From an uncultured Alphaproteobacteria bacterium (GTDB lineage Bacteria; Pseudomonadota; Alphaproteobacteria; HIMB59; GCA-002718135), in contig CABXSY010000003.1 in assembly GCA_902514875.1 (NCBI GenBank), positions 1 to 64,000 of the forward strand: a stretch of 64,000 nucleotides of DNA, read 5' to 3'. The position numbers and the translations under genes were made by a program. The notes below the pieces were generated by a model. It was not told the origin of the DNA. It saw only the letters and a list, made by a program, of their open reading frames with translations, and ran no database searches. This document shows, in pieces, positions 37,719 through 46,557 of the stretch; the first letter of the stretch is position 1, and each line of letters starts with the position of its first letter.

Positions 37719-39776
37719 ATGGACAAGGTAATAAAAGTTATAAATCTATCAAAAATAGCAATAATACTTGCTCTTGGGCTATTTAGCACAGCTGGATACT
37801 CCTTATCTTCAGATTGGGCAATTAGTGAAAAATCAAAAGTTAGATTAATTTCACCAATGACCGCATCAAATAATAACAACCAATTAATTTTAGCATTAGA
37901 ATATGAACTAGAAGAGGAATGGAAAACCTATTGGAAATCTCCTGGAGGAGGAGGTTTTCCTCAAAAAATTATATGGAATAATTCTTCGAATGTTAAAGAT
38001 ATAAAAATACTATGGCCAGAGCCAATAGAATTTGAAATACTAGGTTTAAAATCGATTGGATATAAAGATAAAGTTATCTTTCCTTTGATTGTAGATCTTG
38101 AAGATAATCAAAAACAAACAAATTTAAATTTAAATATTAATTATTTAGTTTGTAGAGATGTTTGCATTCCAGGTAATGCGGATATATTTTTAAACTTACC
38201 ATCTGGAGATGCCGCATATACAGACTATTTTTTTGAAATTGAAAAAGTTTTATCTACTACTTTTAACAATAATATTGATTTTACACCTATTTCTAATTTC
38301 TCATTTAAGGCTATTGAAAATAATAATAACGTAATTTTTGATATAGAAATATCAACCACCTCTTTTTTTGATGATCCAAAAATTTTTATTCACACACCAT
38401 TTGGACTACCTGTCGTAGAATCAATAAATAATTATTCCCTTGATTTCCAAAAATTGAACACCTCTCTAAATTATAGTGCCGATCAATTTAATGAAAAAAA
38501 ATTTCCAATAGAAATATTTTTTTATGATAATAATCACAGCTTTAAAGTTGAAAAAGATGTAGAAATTGAAAATGTAGATAAAAATATTTCTATAAACAAT
38601 AGTCTTGTATACTTACTCTTAATTTCGCTCTTAGGCGGGTTTATTTTGAATCTTATGCCATGTGTATTTCCAGTGTTATCGTTAAAATTATTATCTGTAA
38701 TTAATACTGAAGATACAAAGATAAAAAGTAGTTTTTTTATAACTGTATTGGGTATTATTACTTCTTTTCTAATACTTGGCTCATTCTTTGCTATTCTTAA
38801 ACAAATTAACATTTCAATATCTTGGGGTATGCAATTTCAAGAACCTTACTTTTTAATGTTTATTTTAACTATTATATCAATATTCTTCTTGAATACACTT
38901 GGTCTTTTCGAAATAAATTTACCAAGTTTTTTATATTCATCAAAAATTTTAAATTCAGGAAATAATTTTTATACAAAGAATTTTTTTAATGGTTTTTTTG
39001 CTACACTTCTTGCTACACCTTGTTCTGCACCTTATTTGGGTACAGCTGTAACGGCTGCTTTTACTCAATCAACAACTTATCTATTTTTAATATTCTGTTT
39101 TATGGGTATAGGAATGAGCATACCTTATTTGGTTATTGCTTTTTTTCCAGGCTTAATTTCCTTTTTACCTCGATCTGGAAAATGGATGATTTATTTTAAA
39201 TATTTTTTATCTATTTTATTATTGATAACAATAGTTTGGCTATTAAGTGTATTAAATAACTATTTTAATTATTTTTTTGTAGTTACATTTACTCTTTTAT
39301 TAGTCTTAATATCAGCAATTTTAAAATTTAAAATTTACCAAACTCCATTGATTATTTCTTTAATAATTATTTTCTTTTTAACTCCATATTTAAATTTTTT
39401 TAAAAAAATCAATGAAGAAAATTATAAAAGTAATGATTGGTTAGATTTTAATTCCAAAAGTATTTCTGAAATAATAGCTAATAATGAAATTATTTTTTTA
39501 GATATAACGGCAGATTGGTGCATTACCTGTAAGTTTAATAAAATTAATGTTTTAAACTCAGAAACAGTTTCAGACTTTTTTGATTCACAAGAAGTGATAT
39601 TAATAAAAGCTGATTGGACAAAACCAAATGAAAAAATAAATAAATTTTTAAAAAAATATAATAAATTTGGAATACCTTTTAATGCATTTTATTCTTCAAA
39701 GTTTCCAGAAGGTATAGTAATGAATGAAATATTGACTGAGAAACAAATATTTGAAACCTATAATAAAGTTAAATAA
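37719..39776 (+). CDS. DsbD/ScsB-type protein-disulfide reductase
   Basis: Carries reducing power from cytoplasmic thioredoxin to the periplasm. Of 685 residues, the first part is a signal and periplasmic DsbD-alpha-like domain with the Cys pair in YLVCRDVCIPG. The centre is a multi-helix CcdA/DsbD membrane domain with NLMPCVFPVLSLK and ATPCSAPYLGTAV, each holding one redox Cys. The C-terminal thioredoxin domain has ADWCITCKFN. It is closer in layout to ScsB than to E. coli DsbD. A peroxiredoxin gene follows after 5 bases. Confidence 0.9.
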   Translation: MDKVIKVINLSKIAIILALGLFSTAGYSLSSDWAISEKSKVRLISPMTASNNNNQLILALEYELEEEWKTYWKSPGGGGFPQKIIWNNSSNVKDIKILWPEPIEFEILGLKSIGYKDKVIFPLIVDLEDNQKQTNLNLNINYLVCRDVCIPGNADIFLNLPSGDAAYTDYFFEIEKVLSTTFNNNIDFTPISNFSFKAIENNNNVIFDIEISTTSFFDDPKIFIHTPFGLPVVESINNYSLDFQKLNTSLNYSADQFNEKKFPIEIFFYDNNHSFKVEKDVEIENVDKNISINNSLVYLLLISLLGGFILNLMPCVFPVLSLKLLSVINTEDTKIKSSFFITVLGIITSFLILGSFFAILKQINISISWGMQFQEPYFLMFILTIISIFFLNTLGLFEINLPSFLYSSKILNSGNNFYTKNFFNGFFATLLATPCSAPYLGTAVTAAFTQSTTYLFLIFCFMGIGMSIPYLVIAFFPGLISFLPRSGKWMIYFKYFLSILLLITIVWLLSVLNNYFNYFFVVTFTLLLVLISAILKFKIYQTPLIISLIIIFFLTPYLNFFKKINEENYKSNDWLDFNSKSISEIIANNEIIFLDITADWCITCKFNKINVLNSETVSDFFDSQEVILIKADWTKPNEKINKFLKKYNKFGIPFNAFYSSKFPEGIVMNEILTEKQIFETYNKVK

Positions 39777-39781
39777 AAAAC

Positions 39782-40246
39782 ATGGTTATTGATGATTTTA
39801 AAGTTCCTATCATTAAAAAAGGTATTTCATCTATATCTTCATTAAAAAATGAATTTATAAATAAAAAAATTATTCTATTTGGTGTTCCTGGTGCATTTAC
39901 GCCAACTTGTTCTGAGAAACATCTTCCAAGTTACATTAAATTATATGATTCATTTATAGATAAAAAAATTGATGGCATTTACTGTCTATCTGTAAATGAT
40001 GAACATGTGATGAAATCTTGGTTAGTGAGTTATACAGATGGAGAAATAATCAATGGAATTGCAGATGGAAATGCTGAGATTACAAAGTATTTTGACTTGA
40101 TATCTGATAAGACAAAAAATTATATGGGTTTTAGGTGTCGAAGGTTTGCGATGATAATTGAGAATAATGTGATTTTAAACAAATTTATTGAAAATGATGG
40201 CGAATATAATGTTAGTTCAGCAGAATATATTTTAGAACAAATTTAA
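39782..40246 (+). CDS. Peroxiredoxin (Prx5-like, AhpC/TSA family)
   Basis: Thiol peroxidase of 154 residues without a signal peptide. The peroxidatic Cys lies in GVPGAFTPTCSEKHLPSY, the Prx5-type active site. Another conserved segment is VNDEHVMKSW. It follows the DsbD-like gene by 5 bases and shares one base with the following SDR gene (TAATG), giving a redox mini-operon. Confidence 0.93.
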   Translation: MVIDDFKVPIIKKGISSISSLKNEFINKKIILFGVPGAFTPTCSEKHLPSYIKLYDSFIDKKIDGIYCLSVNDEHVMKSWLVSYTDGEIINGIADGNAEITKYFDLISDKTKNYMGFRCRRFAMIIENNVILNKFIENDGEYNVSSAEYILEQI

Positions 40247-40983
40247 TGAATAAAATTAATTTAGAAAATAGAGTCGCAATTGTCACTGGTGGGGCCCAAG
40301 GGTTTGGGTTAGCAATTACAAAAAGATTTATAGAGTCAGGTGCAAGAGTATTAATATGGGACAAAGATATAGAATATTTAAATAAAGTTGATTTAAAAAA
40401 TACTCAAAAAATCGAAGTTGATGTGTCAAATTATAAAAGTGTAGAGAAAGCTTTTGCCGAAAGTCTTAAGTATGAAAATAAAATTGATATTTTAGTAAAT
40501 AATGCAGGAATAGCTGGACCAAACTTTAAGACATGGGATTATCCACTTGAGGAATGGCAAAAAGTTATAGACATAGATTTAAGCGGAGTATTTTATTGCT
40601 GTAAAACTATAGTTCCTCATTTTATTAAACATAATTATGGACGTATTGTTAATATCTCCTCGATAGCTGGTAAGGAAGGTAATCCAAATGCAATGCCTTA
40701 TAGTGCAGCAAAAGCAGGAGTTATCGCTCTTACTAAATCTTTAGGAAAAGAATTAGCTGAAAATAATATTTCAGTGAATTGTGTTACCCCTGCACCTGCT
40801 AAGACACGTATTTTTGATCAAATTACGCAAGAACATATTGATTATATGTTATCAAAAATTCCTAGAAATAGATTTGTGTTAGTTGAAGAACTAGCTTCTT
40901 TAGTTGCATGGATGTCTTCCGAAGAAAATTCTTATACCACAGGATCAACTTTTGATTTGAGTGGAGGGCGAGCTACCTATTAA
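40246..40983 (+). CDS. Short-chain dehydrogenase/reductase
   Basis: A 245-residue classical SDR using NAD(P). The cofactor motif is VTGGAQGFGLAI, then NNAGIAG, the catalytic Ser in ISSIAG and the YxxxK in YSAAKAG. Sugar or 2-keto-3-deoxy sugar-acid dehydrogenases of nonphosphorylative fucose or rhamnose pathways look like this, and the rhamnose-type genes at 52.9-57.5 kb make that reading attractive. Substrate is inferred only from context. It converges on the ABC permease gene with a four-base overlap. Confidence 0.9.
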   Translation: MNKINLENRVAIVTGGAQGFGLAITKRFIESGARVLIWDKDIEYLNKVDLKNTQKIEVDVSNYKSVEKAFAESLKYENKIDILVNNAGIAGPNFKTWDYPLEEWQKVIDIDLSGVFYCCKTIVPHFIKHNYGRIVNISSIAGKEGNPNAMPYSAAKAGVIALTKSLGKELAENNISVNCVTPAPAKTRIFDQITQEHIDYMLSKIPRNRFVLVEELASLVAWMSSEENSYTTGSTFDLSGGRATY

Positions 40984-41957
40984 TTTTTTCTTCTTTGTAT
41001 AAGAGCGTAAACTGTAACGGCAACCGTAATCATGAGCCCATTGATAAATTTTACATAAAAACCAGATAAGCCTAGAGCAACTATGCCCGATTCCAATGAA
41101 CCAATAATTAATACTCCAATAAAGGTTCCAAAAATAGTACCTTTACCACCAAAGACAGAAGTACCTCCAACAAATACAGCAGCTAATGTCGTTAACATTA
41201 AACCCTCACCTTGTGTAGGCCAGAAATATAACATTTCATACATAGTAAAAATTCCTGCTAAAGCTGAGAAAAATCCTAACTGAACAAACGCAATAATTTT
41301 TACATTATCAACATTAATCCCCATCATTTGAGCACTGGCTTTATTGTCACCTACAAAGTGGATGTGATTTCCAAATTTATGGTATCGATAAACCCATTGC
41401 ATTAATCCAGTTAATACAATGAACCAAATAAATTGCATTGGAATTTTTCCAAATAATTTTTCAACAAATATCATATGATGCCATGTATCATCTGCTACAT
41501 CTACGATTGCGATACCACTACCTTGGGAAATGACATTAACTAGTCCACGCCAAAAAAATAATGTTCCTATGGTGGCAACTATCGAAGGTATACCAATTTT
41601 GGTAACAAGTAGCCCGTTAACTAAACCAGCAAACATTCCAAGTGAAGTTGCTAATATAAAAGCAATAAAAACATTACCATCTGTTGAAGTCATAACCATT
41701 CCAAATATGAGTGAGGTAATCCCAACTATAGATGGAAATGATAAGTCTATTTCACCAAGCGTTACAACAAATGTTGCTGAAATGGCAATAATTCCAAAAA
41801 ATGGCATTGATTGCATAAAAGCTCGATAAATAGGAAATCTTGTAAATACATGAGGTGCGCCCAAGAAATAAATTAAGAATAGTACAAGGGCAATAATAGT
41901 TATACTTATCTCAAGCTTATGGGTTTTTACAAAATAACTATTTAATATACTACTCAT
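40980..41957 (-). CDS. CUT2-type sugar ABC transporter permease
   Basis: A 325-residue inner-membrane permease of the ribose/fructose/inositol (RbsC/FrcC) type. It has 8 to 10 hydrophobic helices, the GEIDLSFPSIVGI segment (the family's DLSVGSI region) and GGTSVFGGKGTIFGTFIGVLIIGSLESG near the end, which matches the conserved CUT2 block. It follows the ATPase gene with no spacer. The FrcBCA-like family is the best fit because the ATPase is a single domain. Confidence 0.92.
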   Translation of the reverse strand: MSSILNSYFVKTHKLEISITIIALVLFLIYFLGAPHVFTRFPIYRAFMQSMPFFGIIAISATFVVTLGEIDLSFPSIVGITSLIFGMVMTSTDGNVFIAFILATSLGMFAGLVNGLLVTKIGIPSIVATIGTLFFWRGLVNVISQGSGIAIVDVADDTWHHMIFVEKLFGKIPMQFIWFIVLTGLMQWVYRYHKFGNHIHFVGDNKASAQMMGINVDNVKIIAFVQLGFFSALAGIFTMYEMLYFWPTQGEGLMLTTLAAVFVGGTSVFGGKGTIFGTFIGVLIIGSLESGIVALGLSGFYVKFINGLMITVAVTVYALIQRRKN

Positions 41958-42725
41958 TTACTCTTCGACTTTTATTTTTCCAGATTCATGGAGTTGAATC
42001 ATTTTTTGTACAAGTTCTTCTCTAGAGATATCTTCTTTATTAAATTCTCCAACAACTTCACCTCTATCTAAAATAATAAATCTATCTGCAGCACCATATA
42101 CATGAATTATATTATGATCGATAAAAATTGCTGATTTGTTTTCTTTTTTTAAACCTTTAACAAAATTAAGAACTTTTTCAGTTTCTTGAATAGATAAACC
42201 CATAGTTGGTTCATCTAGAACGATTAAATCAGAATTAAAATATAAGGATCTTCCAAATGCAACACCTTGTTTTTCTCCGCCAGATAACCCCATTACTTGA
42301 GAGTCAACTGTTATAGCTTTTGATGTAAATCCTATATAATCACGAAGAATTTTCTCAGCTTCTTTTCTTTGTTTTTTTATATCTAAAAAACCAAATGAGT
42401 TTGTAATTTCTCTTCCCGCAAATATGTTTCTAAATAATTCTTGTTGATCACACAATGCTCTTTCTTGATAAACTGCTTCAATTCCCATTTTTCTTGATTG
42501 AGCAACTGATTTAATTTTTACTTCTTCTTGTTTAAAAAAAACTTTTCCTGAGTTTGGACTATGAACTCCCGTTATGACTTTGATAAGTGTTGATTTTCCA
42601 GCTCCATTATCTCCTATTAAAGCAACAACTTCACCTTTATTTATTTTAATATTTACATTTTTTAAAACTTTTACATTTCCAAAGTTTTTATAAATATTTT
42701 CTAATTTTAATAGTTCTTCTGTCAT
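41958..42725 (-). CDS. CUT2-type sugar ABC transporter ATPase, single domain
   Basis: A 255-residue ATPase. Walker A is GDNGAGKSTLIK, the signature is LSGGEKQG, Walker B is DLIVLDEPTMGLS and the H-loop is FIDHNI. Most CUT2 ATPases are tandem proteins of about 500 residues; a single domain is the FrcA-like subgroup. It starts directly after a hairpin and an A/T-rich run, with no visible Shine-Dalgarno site, which may keep its level below that of the binding protein. Confidence 0.92.
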   Translation of the reverse strand: MTEELLKLENIYKNFGNVKVLKNVNIKINKGEVVALIGDNGAGKSTLIKVITGVHSPNSGKVFFKQEEVKIKSVAQSRKMGIEAVYQERALCDQQELFRNIFAGREITNSFGFLDIKKQRKEAEKILRDYIGFTSKAITVDSQVMGLSGGEKQGVAFGRSLYFNSDLIVLDEPTMGLSIQETEKVLNFVKGLKKENKSAIFIDHNIIHVYGAADRFIILDRGEVVGEFNKEDISREELVQKMIQLHESGKIKVEE

Positions 42726-42734
42726 AAAAAAATT

Positions 42735-42761
42735 AACCTGCCTTATAAAATAAGGCAGGTT
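42735..42761 (-). terminator. Intercistronic hairpin between binding protein and ATPase
   Basis: AACCTGCCTTAT (42735-42746) and ATAAGGCAGGTT (42750-42761) form a 12-bp stem with a 3-base loop. On the minus strand a T-rich run follows immediately and ends in the ATPase start codon. A partial terminator or mRNA stabiliser of the binding-protein message is the usual role of such a site. It also has T5 on the plus side. Confidence 0.75.
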
Positions 42762-42775
42762 TTTAATATTTTAAT

Positions 42776-43756
42776 TTATCTGATTTGTACGGCTGCTAAT
42801 GGAGCAACAGCTTCCACGTTACCAGCTGTAACAAATGCAGCACCAGTATCCATTGCTAATCCAGCCATTCCATATTTTGTACTTAGGAATAATTGAATAA
42901 TTGGCATGTATCCCTGAATAAATGGTTGCTGATCAATTACTACATCGATGTAACCAGAATTTATTCCATCAACAATTGGAGCTGATAAGTCGAATCCAGC
43001 ACCACATACTTCTTCAGTACCGTGACCAGCAGCTTTCATGTAAGTTGGTAAACTTGCAGTTAATCCACCATGATCAGTAATTGCCATTTTGATATCAGGA
43101 TTTGCACTATATGTTGCAACATACATAGGAGTTCCCTGTGATGCATCTGAATTTACGTTATCAGGAATTTCTTGATAAACAACTTCTACACCAGCTGCTT
43201 CAACTCCAGCTATTGCACCTTTAGTTCTTTCTCCTCTATTTGGCATACTTGCAAGACCCCAGATAAAAGCTTTATCTCCAGCTTGTAGACCACAAACTTC
43301 AACAGCTTTTTTACCTAGATTAAATCCAGCATCAAATAAATCTGCTCCTGCATAACCAAATCCTTCAGTTTTATACTCTGACTCAAGGTCAGGAAGAGGT
43401 GTGTTCATAGTAGTAATAACTATTCCCATTTCTCTAGCTTCTTGAATGATAGGTCTCATTGCAGCGTCACCTGGGAAACCATAGATAGCAATTCCATCAG
43501 GCTGTAAAGCAACAGCTTCTTTGAATTGTTTAATCATGATTTCTGAATTCCATTGTGACCAGTAATAGTCTACATCACAACCAGTATGTTCAGCAGCAGC
43601 TACTGCACCATTATAAACAATAGTTCCAAATGGACCACCTTCAGGTCCGCCTGGGAAAAATATAAATTTCTTATCACAGCTATAATCATTTTTTGCTACT
43701 GCTGAAGTAGATGCAAAAGCAAAAAATAGAGCAATGATTGCAAAGATTTTTTTCAT
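42776..43756 (-). CDS. Periplasmic sugar-binding protein of CUT2 ABC transporter
   Basis: A 326-residue type I periplasmic binding protein with signal peptide (cut near AVA-K, residue 21-22). The mature N terminus KKFIFFPGGPEGGPFG and the hinge-region segments DGIAIYGFPGDA, AITDHGG and VVIDQQPFIQGYMPI resemble ribose/inositol/fructose binding proteins. TTTGGAGGAATT lies at Shine-Dalgarno distance. The ligand cannot be told by eye; rhizopine-type inositols, sugars and sugar acids are all possible. First gene of the minus-strand transporter operon. Confidence 0.9.
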   Translation of the reverse strand: MKKIFAIIALFFAFASTSAVAKNDYSCDKKFIFFPGGPEGGPFGTIVYNGAVAAAEHTGCDVDYYWSQWNSEIMIKQFKEAVALQPDGIAIYGFPGDAAMRPIIQEAREMGIVITTMNTPLPDLESEYKTEGFGYAGADLFDAGFNLGKKAVEVCGLQAGDKAFIWGLASMPNRGERTKGAIAGVEAAGVEVVYQEIPDNVNSDASQGTPMYVATYSANPDIKMAITDHGGLTASLPTYMKAAGHGTEEVCGAGFDLSAPIVDGINSGYIDVVIDQQPFIQGYMPIIQLFLSTKYGMAGLAMDTGAAFVTAGNVEAVAPLAAVQIR

Positions 43757-43946
43757 AATTCCTCCAAATAATTTATGACTCAGTTTATAAGTAAATAAAT
43801 CAATAATACAATTAAATAAAAGTATTAGAGACTTTATTATAAATTAAATTCAAGTTACCTTGAGTAGATAAAATAGTCGCACTTAATTACTAATTTATAG
43901 CAATTTTTATATTTATAAGATTATTAAAAAGTGTTATTTTTTAATT
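43757..43946. promoter_or_regulatory. Divergent intergenic region, 190 bases
   Basis: AT-rich spacer between the minus-strand binding-protein gene and the plus-strand oxygenase operon. It holds the Shine-Dalgarno site of the binding protein near 43758-43768 and must contain promoters for both sides. I could not identify a convincing -35/-10 pair or a clear operator repeat. Confidence 0.5.
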
Positions 43947-44933
43947 ATGGAAGTAGATTTAGGGAAATGGTATCGAGCAAATATAGATAAAAAAGAATTC
44001 AAGAAGTTATGCAAGAAATCTGATTGGCAGGGTTTTAAGCATATGATTATTTATTTTTCATCTCTATTTGTTTTTGGATATCTTGCATATGTCACATGGG
44101 GCACTTGGTGGTCTTTATTATTTTTTATAATATACGGAAATATTTGGGGATGTAGTGATGCTATTTGGCATGAAACTGGTCACAGAACAGCTTTTAAATC
44201 TAAATTCTGGAATGATTTCTTTTATTACATTGCAAGTTTCATGGATAATTTCGAGCCTATAAGATGGAGATATTCTCATTATCATCATCACACTTATACC
44301 CAATTTAATGATCCTGTGGATTTTGAAATACATGTAAAAAAACCAACTGATTTAATTGTATTTTTCTCACACTACATTCCGTTCTCCGGTTTTGTTTTTT
44401 TTAAAAATTCTCTTCAATGGGAAACTATAAAACATGCATTTGGTGTGACTACTGATGTAATGAAAGTTTGTATTCCTGAAAACGAAAGATGGAAATGTAG
44501 ATTATCCGCTTGGAGTCATCTCTCTATTTGGATTATAAGTATTGCTTCTTCAGTATACTTTCAAAGCTGGCTTCCAGTTCTATTCGTTTTATTACCTAAT
44601 TTTTATGGAAAGACACTCGTAATGCTAATGGGCCTTACTCAACACGCAGGACTTAGAGAAGATAAAAGAGATCACAGGTATACAACCAGAACAGTATATT
44701 TAAATCCAGTTTTAAGTTTTTTATATTGGCATATGGAATATCATGTTGAGCACCATATGTTCCCTCAAGTTCCTTCACATAATTTACCTAAACTACATGC
44801 TATGATTAAAGATCAATTACCACCTGCTAGAAAAGGACTTATAGGGGCTTACAAAGAAATTGTTCCAGCACTAATAAAACAAGCAAAAAATCCAGACTAT
44901 CAAATCCCATTGTCAGTTCCAAGTAACGCCTAA
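43947..44933 (+). CDS. Membrane desaturase-fold oxygenase, MocD-like, copy 1
   Basis: A 328-residue di-iron membrane protein of the fatty-acid desaturase superfamily. Three His boxes are present: HETGH (near residue 73), HYHHH (near 111) and HVEHH (near 267), with several membrane helices around them. MocD of rhizopine catabolism, which works with a Rieske ferredoxin and a reductase, belongs to this group; the two next genes supply exactly those partners. It begins a tight seven-gene run. A true fatty-acid desaturase is the alternative, less favoured because of the partner proteins. Confidence 0.85.
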   Translation: MEVDLGKWYRANIDKKEFKKLCKKSDWQGFKHMIIYFSSLFVFGYLAYVTWGTWWSLLFFIIYGNIWGCSDAIWHETGHRTAFKSKFWNDFFYYIASFMDNFEPIRWRYSHYHHHTYTQFNDPVDFEIHVKKPTDLIVFFSHYIPFSGFVFFKNSLQWETIKHAFGVTTDVMKVCIPENERWKCRLSAWSHLSIWIISIASSVYFQSWLPVLFVLLPNFYGKTLVMLMGLTQHAGLREDKRDHRYTTRTVYLNPVLSFLYWHMEYHVEHHMFPQVPSHNLPKLHAMIKDQLPPARKGLIGAYKEIVPALIKQAKNPDYQIPLSVPSNA

Positions 44934-44938
44934 ATTAA

Positions 44939-46168
44939 ATGAAAAATAACATTATAATTTTAGGCGGCGGTCAAGCTGCAATCTATGCTGCTAGAGAGGT
45001 TAGAAAAAATGATACAGATTCAAATATAAAAATATTAAGTGAAGAAAATTTATTACCATATGAAAGACCTCCTTTATCTAAAGATTTTTTGTTAAATAAA
45101 AAAAATGAGGATGATCTTTATTTTCATTCTAGCGACGTACTAAAAAATGAAAATATAGATTTTGAAAATGTATTAATTAATAAAGTTGATTTTGAAAATA
45201 AAAAACTTTTTACAAAAAATGATGATGTTTACTCTTATAATAGCCTATTAATTTCAACAGGTTCTGAAAATAAAAAGCTTAGTCTAGATAAAAATTTAAA
45301 TGATGATATTTATTATTTAAGAAATTTAGAAGAAGCCAAAACTATTAAAGAAAAAATTTCAAATAAAAATAAAATAACTATTATTGGAGGTGGTTTCATT
45401 GGCTTAGAAATAGCTTCATCTATATCTCAGCTTAAAAAAAAAGTAACAGTTATCGAAATCGGTAATCAACTCATGGGAAGAATTATACCTAAACAAATTG
45501 CTGACCTGGTTCAAAAAACTCACATAGAGCATGGTAATGATATAATATTAAATAAACAGATAGAAAAAATAAGTAAAAAAAATGATATTTATGAAATTTT
45601 ATTAAATGATAATTCTTTAATAGAAACAGAATTTATAATTGCTGGTATAGGATCAACTCCTTCTATAAAATTATTTGAAAATACAAATTTAAAACTTGAT
45701 AATGGTATAGTAACCAATCAATATTGTGAAACTTCCATTAAAGATGTTTATGCAGCAGGTGACGTATCTAATTTTTATCATCCATTATATGAAAGAAATA
45801 TAAGACTTGAGTCTTATCAACATGCACAAAATCATGGAATTTGTGCTGGAAAAAATATTGCTGGAGTAAAAACAGAATACTCTTCAGTTCCTTGGATGTG
45901 GTCTGATCAATTTAATTTAAATCTTCAACTGACCGGTATTTGTGATGATTATGATGAAATGGTTGAAAGAGGTAATAATATTAATAATGGTGTAATTTAT
46001 TTTTTTCTAAAAAATAAAATAATAAAAGGCGCATGTGGTTTAGGAATTGTAGGAAAAGTGGGTCGTGACATTAGAATAACTTCTAAATTAAGTGAGAAAA
46101 ATACCATAGTAGATACACAAATTCTCTCAGATGAAACTCAAAAATTAAATAAACTTATACAAAAATAA
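44939..46168 (+). CDS. FAD-dependent ferredoxin reductase, MocF-like
   Basis: A 409-residue reductase passing electrons from NAD(P)H to ferredoxin, of the putidaredoxin/rhodocoxin reductase type. FAD site IILGGGQAAIYAAREV, then PYERPPLSKDFLL, the NAD site ITIIGGGFIGLEIASS and the second FAD block VYAAGDVSNF. It starts 5 bases after the oxygenase gene and is followed by the Rieske ferredoxin gene, forming a complete electron chain. Biochemically generic; role assigned from context. Confidence 0.93.
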   Translation: MKNNIIILGGGQAAIYAAREVRKNDTDSNIKILSEENLLPYERPPLSKDFLLNKKNEDDLYFHSSDVLKNENIDFENVLINKVDFENKKLFTKNDDVYSYNSLLISTGSENKKLSLDKNLNDDIYYLRNLEEAKTIKEKISNKNKITIIGGGFIGLEIASSISQLKKKVTVIEIGNQLMGRIIPKQIADLVQKTHIEHGNDIILNKQIEKISKKNDIYEILLNDNSLIETEFIIAGIGSTPSIKLFENTNLKLDNGIVTNQYCETSIKDVYAAGDVSNFYHPLYERNIRLESYQHAQNHGICAGKNIAGVKTEYSSVPWMWSDQFNLNLQLTGICDDYDEMVERGNNINNGVIYFFLKNKIIKGACGLGIVGKVGRDIRITSKLSEKNTIVDTQILSDETQKLNKLIQK

Positions 46169-46220
46169 TAATTTGATTATTTAATATTTATTTTCAGAAA
46201 ATAGACATTATATACAAATT

Positions 46221-46538
46221 ATGTCTGAAGAAAATTGGATAGAAGTAGGCTCAACAGATAGTATTGAAGAAGAAGATCTTATTAGATTTGATCATCAAGA
46301 TAAAACTTTTTGCGTATACAGATTAACAGATGGTTTTTATGCAACTGATGGGATGTGTACACATGAAACAGTACATCTTGAAGATGGCCTGGTTATGGAT
46401 GATGAAATCGAATGTCCAATGCATCAAGGTATTTTTAATATTAAGTCTGGAGAAGCATTAAGCCCACCAGCTTGTGAGGATTTAAAAACATACCCAGTTA
46501 AAGTTGATAATGATAAAATATTCATTAAGATAGATTAA
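46221..46538 (+). CDS. Rieske-type [2Fe-2S] ferredoxin, MocE-like
   Basis: A 105-residue soluble Rieske ferredoxin. The cluster ligands are in MCTHETVHL (CxH) and ECPMHQGIFN (CxxH), with the normal 16-17 residue spacing. It resembles the ferredoxins of aromatic-ring dioxygenases and MocE. It should transfer electrons from the upstream reductase to the desaturase-fold oxygenases in this operon. Confidence 0.93.
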   Translation: MSEENWIEVGSTDSIEEEDLIRFDHQDKTFCVYRLTDGFYATDGMCTHETVHLEDGLVMDDEIECPMHQGIFNIKSGEALSPPACEDLKTYPVKVDNDKIFIKID

Positions 46539-46557
46539 ATATTTTTTTGGAGATTTT

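Noticed and set aside
41530-41829. 99-codon plus-strand open frame opposite the ABC permease
   Set aside because: Antisense shadow of a well-supported permease; composition is Thr/Pro-rich and unlike a membrane or soluble family.
43947-44933. Simple call as lipid desaturase for membrane fluidity
   Set aside because: A lipid role is possible, but the adjacent reductase, Rieske ferredoxin and duplicated PanB-like partners fit a MocD-like small-molecule oxygenase better.
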